Below, one piece after another: positions 25,454 through 32,347 of a stretch of 34,994 bases of DNA; position 1 is the stretch's first letter; each line of letters starts with the position of its first letter. The stretch comes from Bacteroidales bacterium UBA3743. Lineage in GTDB: Bacteria > Bacteroidota > Bacteroidia > Bacteroidales > Paludibacteraceae. The stretch spans positions 1 to 34,994 of the forward strand of contig DFGT01000038.1 in NCBI GenBank assembly GCA_002371265.1. Direction: 5' to 3'. Made by a program: the position numbers and the translations under genes. The notes beneath the pieces were generated by a model that was not told the DNA's origin, made no database searches, and saw only the letters and a program-made list of their open reading frames with translations.

Positions 25454-26545
25454 TTAGAATTTGACAGACAACTGAGCTTCAACAAGAGACGCATTGTCCT
25501 TATTGCTGTTTGAGTAATCAGTCAAAATATAGTTGGTTTGCAGACGGATATGCTTGTTGAGTATCCAATTAAAACCGATTGTGATATCATTCTGGATATC
25601 AGTGTCCACACTTTTGTCTTTCTGATAATATGAATAGCCTACAACAGGTTGGAAGCGACGCGAGAATGTATATGCTGCGATAATGAACGCTCCCTGTTGC
25701 TCTGTATTGTCAGTCTTTCCATACAAGTATTCCGAACGGACAAACAGATCTCCACTATTAACTGTGAAACCAGCTGAAGTACGATTACGTTTGATTGCAT
25801 TTTCATTTATATCATGACCAGCCGCGATAGAGTCTGCTGGCACAGCTTTTGGAGTATAATGTCCGAGATACTGACCGACCTCAAGCTGCAACTGTTTGAT
25901 TGGATTATAAGTCAACAGCAATGCGACATTCTTATATTCGTCATTATCCTTTATATTTATGCCGTTACCATTATATAATCCTAGTTTATATGTGAAGACA
26001 TCATAACCTTCCTTATTTCCTACCTTACCCCAGAAGCGGATACCCACGTCGCGAGCATTTGCCGACAATCCACTGACATCACTATATGCATGAAGTTTGT
26101 TCACTGCTGTCGGACGCTCAATCGTGTACATTGAGGCTGGACCTTCTAATCCTTCCTGCGAGTAGGCCACTTTGAACTGACCGATCTGGATATTGAATGC
26201 CTTGGCTGGTTTGAAATTTACATATGCGTCTAGGATTTTTGGAGACGACTCCCATTCTGCCTGAACTCGATAATCCACGAATTTTCCGAATTCACCAGAG
26301 AAAGACACACGGACTCTACGTATATCAAAGCTGTTTGGTTTTGTCTCCTGTGAATCATAGAAGTAACGTGTTTGAATCAATCCCGAAACTTTTGGAACAG
26401 AAGGTTTGATACCCTCAAGGCGAGATTTATGCTCTTTCTTTGCTGTGTCAGAAACTGCAACAGCTTCCTGGTTTTGCGAGCTCACCGTGTTTGCTGAAAA
26501 TATCAGTGCTGCGGCTGCGATAATAGTTTTTAATTTTTTTCCCAT
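25454..26545 (-). CDS. Porin_O_P family outer-membrane porin
   Basis: From ATG 26545 the product has 363 residues. The longer frame from 26674 is rejected because its first 43 codons cover the promoter. A signal peptide (KKLKTIIAAAALIFSANTVS) precedes a 16-strand-type barrel: VSGLIQTRYFYD, DIRRVRVSFSGEFGKFVDYR, LDAYVNFKPAKAFNIQIGQF, and repeated alternating strands to a terminal VEAQLSVKF with the usual final Phe. Members such as OprP and OprO pass phosphate or other anions. It begins a two-gene unit with the PstS-like lipoprotein, so it probably provides the outer-membrane path for the same anion. Confidence 0.88.
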   Translation of the reverse strand: MGKKLKTIIAAAALIFSANTVSSQNQEAVAVSDTAKKEHKSRLEGIKPSVPKVSGLIQTRYFYDSQETKPNSFDIRRVRVSFSGEFGKFVDYRVQAEWESSPKILDAYVNFKPAKAFNIQIGQFKVAYSQEGLEGPASMYTIERPTAVNKLHAYSDVSGLSANARDVGIRFWGKVGNKEGYDVFTYKLGLYNGNGINIKDNDEYKNVALLLTYNPIKQLQLEVGQYLGHYTPKAVPADSIAAGHDINENAIKRNRTSAGFTVNSGDLFVRSEYLYGKTDNTEQQGAFIIAAYTFSRRFQPVVGYSYYQKDKSVDTDIQNDITIGFNWILNKHIRLQTNYILTDYSNSNKDNASLVEAQLSVKF

Positions 26546-26572
26546 ATCAATACTTGTTTTTGTTTTACACTG

Positions 26573-26608
26573 CAAAGGTAGAGTCTTCGTAAGGGCTGGG
26601 AAATAACG
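26573..26608 (-). promoter_or_regulatory. Porin promoter with shared upstream element
   Basis: On the minus strand TACCTTTG (26580-26573) lies 27 bp before the ATG. CAACGTTATTTCC begins near -30, its CGTTATTTCC part 28 bp before the -7 box. Two further related blocks lie upstream (CACTTACAAATGCGATACG and AACTTATGTGATGC), so there may be several binding sites. Confidence 0.6.
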
Positions 26609-26706
26609 TTGTAAGGGTAATCGTATCGCATTTGTAAGTGGAATAGCATCACATAAGTTTGGGATAACGTCCAAGCAAAAAGATAGTATTCAATCCTTTA
26701 ACACAT

Positions 26707-26740
26707 AATCCCCGAAAGTTTTTCCTGACTTCCGGGGATT
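26707..26740 (-). terminator. Hairpin after the metY-like gene
   Basis: AATCCCCG and CGGGGATT pair around an 18-base loop that itself contains partial pairing (GGAAGT with ACTTTC). It lies 38 bp past the stop of the metY-like gene on the minus strand. The following ATGTGTTAAAGG is weakly T-rich. Confidence 0.6.
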
Positions 26741-26777
26741 TATATAAACATAAACAATAAAAACAAAGTTCAGACTA

Positions 26778-27953
26778 TTATTCCTGTACAGCTTGCACTA
26801 TATCTTCGTAAAGATCATCCACATGCTCAAGCCCCACCGATATACGGATAGTAGTGTCGAGCACATCCATGGCTCTACGCTGAGAACCAGAAAACGTGCC
26901 AAAGATTGTTGATGCCGTATGGATTGCCAACGAACGGTTGTCGAAGAGATTACTTGCACGGTGGATCACTTTCAGTCTGTCTATAAACCGTAGAGCAGAA
27001 GCTTTGTCGGCAAGATCAATTGTCAACATTGCACCAGACGTGTTGCCATACTGTCGCTTTGCTATCTCATAGAACGGATTGTCGGGCAATCCTGTGTAAT
27101 TGACTCTCTTTATCTGCGGCACTTTCAGCAATCTTGTCGCCAACTCCAACGCATTCGACGACTGCACTCGATAGCGGGCATCCAACGATTCCAACCCCAC
27201 CGTCTGCATATAGGCTGCATGAGGTGTCATATATCCTCCAAGATTGAAGAGAAGTTCGTATCTGATTCGTCTGTTGAAGACGGGGAACGTGCCATAATCA
27301 ATCACCAATCCACCAAGACTTGTCGCCCCTCCCGACACATATTTCGTGCTGCTCACCACCTGCACATCCATACCAAGCGACCGTCCATCAAACTCCGTAA
27401 ATGGGATCAACGTAGTGTCGGCTATCACCGGCACATTGTGTGAGTGTGCGACGTCGGCGAGCATTCTCACATCCGCCACCTCCATCTGCGGATTTGTGAT
27501 GATTTCAAAAAACAAAGCGCATGTCTTTTCGTCGACAGCTTTACGCACAGACTCTTCTTCCAGCAGATTCACCTCTCTCACCTCTACACCAAAATTGCCG
27601 AGAGTGTTGCGGAACAAGGATACTGTATTACCAAACAGATGGTTGGATGTCACTATATTTGTACCTGCCTTAGCCACAGCCATTATAGCATTGGTGATCG
27701 CAGCCATGCCACAATTGAACGCAAACACATTAGCCGCATCTGTAAGCGACTTCACTCTCTCCTCAAAGAATGTGACAGTCGGATTCATTATTCGTGAATA
27801 TTCCGGATCAAGCACTCGTCCACAGAAAACATCACTCATGTTTTTGGCTGAATCGAACTCAAAACTTGCGCAGTGATACACAGGCATACTGAGTGCGCCG
27901 TACGCATCCGGTTTCTGATAATTTGTGCTGGTAGCTATTGTTTGTTTTTCCAT
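26778..27953 (-). CDS. metY: PLP-dependent O-acetylhomoserine sulfhydrylase-like enzyme
   Basis: The 391-residue protein belongs to the Cys/Met-metabolism PLP family. YSRIMNPTV (52-60), the NCGMAAI PLP loop (80-86), VIADTT (176-181) and the PLP lysine in SSTKYVSGG (Lys 204) are visible. Members make homocysteine from O-acetylhomoserine and sulfide, or cystathionine from cysteine. The length is nearer to cystathionine gamma-synthase than to the usual 420-430 of MetY, so the exact reaction is not certain. It lies 20 bp after the pstB-like gene and shares its promoter. The place in a sulfide-producing cluster favours direct sulfhydrylation. Confidence 0.82.
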   Translation of the reverse strand: MEKQTIATSTNYQKPDAYGALSMPVYHCASFEFDSAKNMSDVFCGRVLDPEYSRIMNPTVTFFEERVKSLTDAANVFAFNCGMAAITNAIMAVAKAGTNIVTSNHLFGNTVSLFRNTLGNFGVEVREVNLLEEESVRKAVDEKTCALFFEIITNPQMEVADVRMLADVAHSHNVPVIADTTLIPFTEFDGRSLGMDVQVVSSTKYVSGGATSLGGLVIDYGTFPVFNRRIRYELLFNLGGYMTPHAAYMQTVGLESLDARYRVQSSNALELATRLLKVPQIKRVNYTGLPDNPFYEIAKRQYGNTSGAMLTIDLADKASALRFIDRLKVIHRASNLFDNRSLAIHTASTIFGTFSGSQRRAMDVLDTTIRISVGLEHVDDLYEDIVQAVQE

Positions 27954-27973
27954 CTTTAATTACGAATTATAAA

Positions 27974-28771
27974 TTACGAAAATGCGCCATCCAAATATCT
28001 TTTTGTCAGTTCATTCTGCGGATTATTGAAGACATCACGTGCCGGACCTTGCTCAACGACTTCCCCAAGATACATGAATATCACATGGTCCGCAACGCGC
28101 TGAGCCTGTTGCAACGTATGAGTAACCATCACAATCGTATAGTCACGTTTCAAATCCACAAACAGTTGCTCAACCTTTTTTGATGATATCGGGTCAAGTG
28201 CCGAAGTACTTTCATCGGCAAGCAACACTGACGGTTCGACCGCCAACGAACGAGCCAAACATAATCGTTGCTGCTGGCCTCCAGACAAACGTCCGGCAGG
28301 TGCGGACAAACGATCCTTCACCTCATCCCACAAGCCGATACTTCGGAGGTAGTGCTCCACCACAGCATTCAGTTTTTCCTTATTTCGAATTCCATGTATA
28401 CGGCAACCATAGGCGATATTGTCGTATATAGACATCGGCAACGGACATGGACGCTGCGGCACCAAACCAATATGACGACGCAATTCTATAAGGTCTGAGC
28501 CATGCGATTTCACAATGTTGTGGTCGCCAAGCAATACGTCTCCACTTATTTTCACACCTTCTGTAGTGTCGATGATTCGATTGAATGTACGCAACAAGGT
28601 GCTCTTTCCACAACCAGAAGGACCTATGATACATGTGATCTTATTTTTGGGGATGGTCACGTTCACATCCTTTAAAATATGAGCGTCTCCTATATGAATA
28701 TTAAGACCACGGACTTCTATGCCGTTGTGTTCAATTTTTTCAAATTTCTGAGTTGGATTGAATTCTGCCAT
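27974..28771 (-). CDS. pstB: PstB-type ABC transporter ATPase
   Basis: The 265-residue ATPase has Walker A GPSGCGKST (50-58), the Q-loop region GLVPQRPCPLPMSIYDNIAY (102-121), signature LSGGQQQR (162-169) and Walker B VLLADES (182-188), where DES replaces the common DEP. Overall form is PstB-like, including the E. coli-type insertion before the signature. The permease partners are on the opposite strand (pstC, pstA) across a 163-bp divergent region. No phoU follows, unlike standard pst operons; the metY-like gene follows instead. Phosphate is the family default, but the context points to sulfate. Confidence 0.87.
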   Translation of the reverse strand: MAEFNPTQKFEKIEHNGIEVRGLNIHIGDAHILKDVNVTIPKNKITCIIGPSGCGKSTLLRTFNRIIDTTEGVKISGDVLLGDHNIVKSHGSDLIELRRHIGLVPQRPCPLPMSIYDNIAYGCRIHGIRNKEKLNAVVEHYLRSIGLWDEVKDRLSAPAGRLSGGQQQRLCLARSLAVEPSVLLADESTSALDPISSKKVEQLFVDLKRDYTIVMVTHTLQQAQRVADHVIFMYLGEVVEQGPARDVFNNPQNELTKRYLDGAFS

Positions 28772-28806
28772 ATTTATTCTTTTATTGTATTATCAAATTC
28801 ACAATG

Positions 28807-28842
28807 CAAAGGTATCTTGAATAAGAACGGAAGACAATCGCA
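28807..28842 (-). promoter_or_regulatory. pstB-like promoter with shared upstream element
   Basis: On the minus strand TACCTTTG (28814-28807) lies 36 bp before the ATG. TGCGATTGTC starts 28 bp before the -7 box, preceded by CTATCACAAACGTA, as in the cysD promoter (TATCACATACTTATG). Confidence 0.6.
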
Positions 28843-28870
28843 TACGTTTGTGATAGAGTTCACAAATAGT

Positions 28871-28906
28871 TGTTATTGTAGCAGGATATTACAACATATA
28901 ATTTTG
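28871..28906 (+). promoter_or_regulatory. Promoter of the GT2-pstC-pstA unit
   Basis: TAATTTTG (28899-28906) lies 28 bp before the ATG at 28935. TGTTATTGTAGC starts 28 bp before it and resembles the porin element CGTTATTTCC. The match is weaker than for cysD and pstB. Confidence 0.5.
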
Positions 28907-28934
28907 CAAATGAAATTAGAATTTAGTCTTAAAT

Positions 28935-29540
28935 ATGATCAGCGTAATAGTCACATTGTATAATCAGGAGAACACTATCATCTCCGCTCTTCAATCATTG
29001 GTGGCACAGACTGCCCAGCAGTGGGAATGTGTCATAGTGGATAATGCATCATCTGATGCAAGCGAACACCAAGTCCGTTCCTATCTTATAGACAGGCGAA
29101 TGCGGTATATCCGCTTAGAGCATCATGTTTCAATCAAAGAGGCTAGAGAAATAGGTTTGCAGAACACCTCTGGCGAGTGGATAATATTCGTGGATGCCGC
29201 AGACTACTTGAAATCCAATGCCTTACAAGCTCTCTATCTTGCAGTCAAAACCTACGGCACAAAATGTGGAGCCGGCAATTATGGAGTGGTACGAGATGGA
29301 GAAATAAAGCCGCACAGCTATGATCCGGCAGGAAAAATATATCAGAAAGACGTTGCAAAAGGAAAATTATCTGTGGTGACGGGAGCCTCCATCTTCAGCC
29401 GAGAAATAGCAGATCAGCCTGAGAGTTGGAAAGAGCACGACTTCGCCTACACCGACCATCTGATACTCATCAGTGGAGAAGAATCAGAACCACTTGTCGA
29501 AGAAGATAACAGACCGTGGTGGAAAAAAATTTTTAATTGA
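28935..29540 (+). CDS. Small GT2-like glycosyltransferase-fold protein
   Basis: The 201-residue product begins with the family-2 GT-A pattern MISVIVTLYNQENTIISALQ, then VIVDNASSDAS and REIGLQNTSGEWIIFVDAAD. The metal-binding position reads VDAAD in place of the usual DADD or DSDD, so the DxD is changed, and the C-terminal acceptor half is short. The C-terminus is acidic and ends EEDNRPWWKKIFN. It is the first gene of the unit with pstC and pstA, ending at 29540, 8 bp before the ATG of pstC. A sugar-transfer activity is not certain. Its place in the transporter operon is unusual, and no role in transport is known to me. Confidence 0.75.
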   Translation: MISVIVTLYNQENTIISALQSLVAQTAQQWECVIVDNASSDASEHQVRSYLIDRRMRYIRLEHHVSIKEAREIGLQNTSGEWIIFVDAADYLKSNALQALYLAVKTYGTKCGAGNYGVVRDGEIKPHSYDPAGKIYQKDVAKGKLSVVTGASIFSREIADQPESWKEHDFAYTDHLILISGEESEPLVEEDNRPWWKKIFN

Positions 29541-29548
29541 CAGAACAA

Positions 29549-30433
29549 ATGAAATATAGAATAATAAAAGACAAGGTGGCAGGAGGAGTCATGACTCTTT
29601 TCACTCTGCTGTCGCTCATCCTTTTGGTGGCGATGGCGGTAGGACTATGGCTAAAGTCTGCCGACATACTGGAAGAGCACTCAATGTGGAATCTGCTGAC
29701 AGCGTCGGAATGGAAACCGATGAGAAACCAGTTCGGATTCCTCGCATTCATATCCGGCACATTCTATGTGACAGGAGTGGCGACAGTTATCGCTTTGCCG
29801 ACATCACTATTGATGGCAATATTTCTGACGGAATATAGCCGCAGCACAGTACGCAGATATATCTATCCGTTGCTTGACATTCTGGCATCACTGCCATCTG
29901 TGATATTCGGAGTGTGGGGCACATTAGTAATCGTACCAATTGTCAGCGACATAATAGGGCCTGCAGTCGGGACAGCGACGTCTGGCTACACTCTGCTCTC
30001 AGGAGCTGTAGTGTTGAGCGTGATGATTCTGCCGCTGTTAGTGAGCCTATTCATCGAGATTTTAGGCAATGTGGAGATTGACTTAAGAGAAGCGTCACTT
30101 GCACTTGGAGCCACACGTTGGCAGACCACCAAACATGTTGTGCTGAAAAAAGGTTTGCCCGGCATCATCGCGTCGACGGTGCTTGCTATCAGCCGAGCAT
30201 TGGGAGAGACGATAGCCGTGCTGATGGTCTGCGGCAACCTGATCATTATTCCAGACTCATTGCTTGACGCTTGTTATCCAATACCAGCATTGATTGCCAA
30301 CAATTATGGCGAGATGCTGTCACTTCCGCTTTATGAATCAGCACTGATGTTTGCGGCATTCATATTGTTTTTTATAGTTTTAGTGTTCAACCTCGGTGCT
30401 CGTCTGTACCTTAAAACAATCAAAACAGAATGA
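29549..30433 (+). CDS. pstC: PstC-type ABC transporter permease
   Basis: The 294-residue inner-membrane permease has about six helices. The EAA-type motif is REASLALGATRWQTTKHVVL, followed by IASTVLAISRALGETIAVLM. ATG 29549 (MKYRIIKDK) is preferred over the TTG at 29537, which overlaps the stop of the preceding gene. It overlaps pstA by ATGA (30430-30433), so the two permeases are co-translated and form the heterodimeric channel that PstB drives. Confidence 0.87.
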   Translation: MKYRIIKDKVAGGVMTLFTLLSLILLVAMAVGLWLKSADILEEHSMWNLLTASEWKPMRNQFGFLAFISGTFYVTGVATVIALPTSLLMAIFLTEYSRSTVRRYIYPLLDILASLPSVIFGVWGTLVIVPIVSDIIGPAVGTATSGYTLLSGAVVLSVMILPLLVSLFIEILGNVEIDLREASLALGATRWQTTKHVVLKKGLPGIIASTVLAISRALGETIAVLMVCGNLIIIPDSLLDACYPIPALIANNYGEMLSLPLYESALMFAAFILFFIVLVFNLGARLYLKTIKTE

Positions 30434-31278
30434 AAAAGGCAAAATATATAGAAGAGAAGATTTTCCGTTTTCTAATGGTTCTATCCCTTATCCTCGTAGC
30501 AGGCTTTGTATTCAGCGTATTATGGAGCATCTTCAGCAAAGGAATACCTGTATTGACATGGGAGATGGTGACTTCATTGCCAGGATCCGGCTTCTACGTT
30601 GGAAAACAAGGTGGTTTTCTCAACGCCATCGTAGGATCAGTATACATTGTGCTAGGGGCCACATTTTTGGGACTGTTGATAAGCATTCCCGTCGTATTCT
30701 ATTTAAGTGTTTATCTAAAAAAAGATTCGCGTTTCGGATCCATCGCCCGATTGGCATTCGACGTGTTGTTTGGAGTGCCAAGCATCGTCTACGGAGCCTT
30801 CGCGTTCACAATAATGATTGTTGTCGGGATACGAGCTTCCCTGCTTGGAGGTATTCTTGTTGAGACGCTGCTTATAGTCCCAATTTTAATAAGGAGTATG
30901 GACGAAGTGGCTCGCACAATTCCGAAAGAGTTGCTGGAGACAGCATATTCACTAGGAGCGACCAAGATAGAGACAATCGGAGTCGTGATCCGACAAATCG
31001 CCCCTGCCATTGCCACAGCCACTCTGCTCTCAGTCGGAAGAGCCATGGGAGACGCCGCCGGAGTTATGTTCACTGCTGGCTTCACCGACTATATTCCGGA
31101 ATCGCTTACAGACAAAGCAGCCACACTGCCTCTGTCTGTATTCTTCCAACTGTCTGCTCCACAGATAGAGGTCCAAAACAGAGCATATGCAGCAGCCGTA
31201 GTACTTACTGTGATAATTCTGATCATCAGTCTGTCTGGACGTTTCATCATGCGCTATTTCTCGAAAAACAAAGTGTGA
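30430..31278 (+). CDS. pstA: PstA-type ABC transporter permease
   Basis: The 282-residue permease has an N-terminal helix (FLMVLSLILVAGFVFSVLW), a periplasmic loop, then five more helices. The EAA-type motif ELLETAYSLGATKIETIGVV and the following LLSVGRAMGDAAGVMFTAG are PstA-like, with MGDA replacing the common MGET. It overlaps pstC by 4 bp and ends the unit. No pstB or phoU follows on this strand, because the ATPase is divergent. Confidence 0.87.
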   Translation: MKKAKYIEEKIFRFLMVLSLILVAGFVFSVLWSIFSKGIPVLTWEMVTSLPGSGFYVGKQGGFLNAIVGSVYIVLGATFLGLLISIPVVFYLSVYLKKDSRFGSIARLAFDVLFGVPSIVYGAFAFTIMIVVGIRASLLGGILVETLLIVPILIRSMDEVARTIPKELLETAYSLGATKIETIGVVIRQIAPAIATATLLSVGRAMGDAAGVMFTAGFTDYIPESLTDKAATLPLSVFFQLSAPQIEVQNRAYAAAVVLTVIILIISLSGRFIMRYFSKNKV

Positions 31279-31364
31279 AGAAATCCATCAGTTTACTCCA
31301 AACACATAAATTTTTCACCAATATTAAAATACTATGAATAAAGCCAAGAGTGGGCCAGACTAAA

Positions 31365-31395
31365 TTTGGTAATTATCAAAAAAAATATATCTTTG
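31365..31395 (+). promoter_or_regulatory. Consensus Bacteroidota promoter
   Basis: TTTG (31365-31368), a 19-bp spacer and TATCTTTG (31388-31395) match the -33/-7 consensus exactly. It drives the gene at 31421 and probably the one at 31892. The stretch 31279-31364 after pstA has no clear hairpin. Confidence 0.8.
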
Positions 31396-31420
31396 CAGCA
31401 AAGGATGGCTTTATTCTGAC

Positions 31421-31825
31421 ATGATTATTTGTCTTTGGATTGTCATAACAATGTTATTTGGAATTTCTGACACTCAAATCAGTGTCAGCCAAGAAAACAT
31501 TGTTGTGAATGAGACAGAGAATGAAGGCATAGTCAAACCGTGTGACAGTCATGGCTTTTTGTTTGATGGAGAACAATTGCCATACAGTGTGTTATTATCC
31601 GCCCACGACACACAACATTTTGGCAGCAGCTCCCGTCATTCCCGTCACCACACATTAGGAGGAGGCAAGACAGGAAGATTCGCCAACTACTGGGAAACAA
31701 ACAACTCTTATTATCATTTATATTTTCTTAGTGTTTTCTTTCTTTGTGCCTGCCTATTGGTTCAAAGAAAGAGTGCGTCTCCACGATTCTACTATGTCAT
31801 TGCGTTGAGACGCTTCCTTTGTTAG
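31421..31825 (+). CDS. Small membrane protein of unknown function
   Basis: The 134-residue product has a hydrophobic N-terminus (MIICLWIVITMLFGIS, signal or anchor), a polar middle with many His and Ser (HFGSSSRHSRHHTLGGGKTG), a second hydrophobic segment (about 97-112, YHLYFLSVFFLCACLL) and a short basic Arg/Tyr tail. No family is recognised. The ATG lies 25 bp after a perfect promoter, which is the main support that it is real. It might be a small membrane sensor or stress protein, but nothing in the sequence decides. Confidence 0.6.
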   Translation: MIICLWIVITMLFGISDTQISVSQENIVVNETENEGIVKPCDSHGFLFDGEQLPYSVLLSAHDTQHFGSSSRHSRHHTLGGGKTGRFANYWETNNSYYHLYFLSVFFLCACLLVQRKSASPRFYYVIALRRFLC

Positions 31826-31891
31826 GTGCTTTTTCTAAATCAAGAGAAAAAGAAAAAAATTATTCACAAACCTATCAAAGAAACAATCAAA

Positions 31892-32290
31892 ATGGCAAAT
31901 ATCAAGAGTTTACAGATGTGGAGCAACATCTGTAGTGACAATCGTATCAATGTTTGCAAGTCATTTTTCGGCTTGTCGACCACAGTGAAATATGTTCCGA
32001 CGGGAAGCGTCGTAGATGTCAAGAGGGTAAAATTGAGCAAACAGGACGGAGAACGATTGCTCAAAATCATGCAAACGGCTCATGACAACATGAACAAAGC
32101 AGTTGAAAATTTCCGTCTTAACGGGATTCCAAACGGAAATTATATGCTGGAGGCTTGCTGTTCACAAGATGCTTCATATGTCGCGATGCATTTATTGCAA
32201 TACAAGCCATCTGACTACGACTACAAGCCTGTATCTGACATCATTGTTTATGAGGGAGAAGAGGCAAAAATCATAAATCAAATTTTTTAA
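31892..32290 (+). CDS. Conserved-type protein of unknown function (132 residues)
   Basis: The longer frame begins at 31826, but its first 22 codons are Lys-rich leader, and MANIKSLQMW at 31892 looks like the true start. The product is soluble, with no signal peptide. It has patterned parts such as NICSDNRINVCKSFFGLSTT, KLSKQDGERLLKIMQTAHDN, FRLNGIPNGNYMLEACCSQD and a C-terminal acidic segment. I do not recognise the family. It is 66 bp after the previous gene and ends at a G/C-rich hairpin (32297-32327). Confidence 0.65.
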   Translation: MANIKSLQMWSNICSDNRINVCKSFFGLSTTVKYVPTGSVVDVKRVKLSKQDGERLLKIMQTAHDNMNKAVENFRLNGIPNGNYMLEACCSQDASYVAMHLLQYKPSDYDYKPVSDIIVYEGEEAKIINQIF

Positions 32291-32296
32291 TCAACT

Positions 32297-32327
32297 GTCC
32301 GCCGTCATATGGGTTGTGGCGGCGGAC
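32297..32327 (+). terminator. Hairpin between the 132-residue gene and the antiporter gene
   Basis: GTCCGCCG and CGGCGGAC form a perfect 8-bp G/C-rich stem with a 15-base loop, followed by TTAAACACTTT. It lies 7 bp past the stop and 21 bp before the antiporter ATG, so it may be a terminator or an attenuator of the downstream gene. Confidence 0.6.
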
Positions 32328-32347
32328 TTAAACACTTTCAGATCATT

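Noticed and set aside
26546..26674. 43-codon N-terminal extension of the porin
   Set aside because: The extension spans the -7 element and the shared upstream element, and it lies before a clear signal peptide starting at the ATG at 26545.
24411..31278. Plain phosphate-specific transport operon
   Set aside because: phoU is missing, the permeases and ATPase are divergent, the binding protein lacks most phosphate ligands and all neighbours are sulfur genes. Phosphate transport is not excluded, only less likely.
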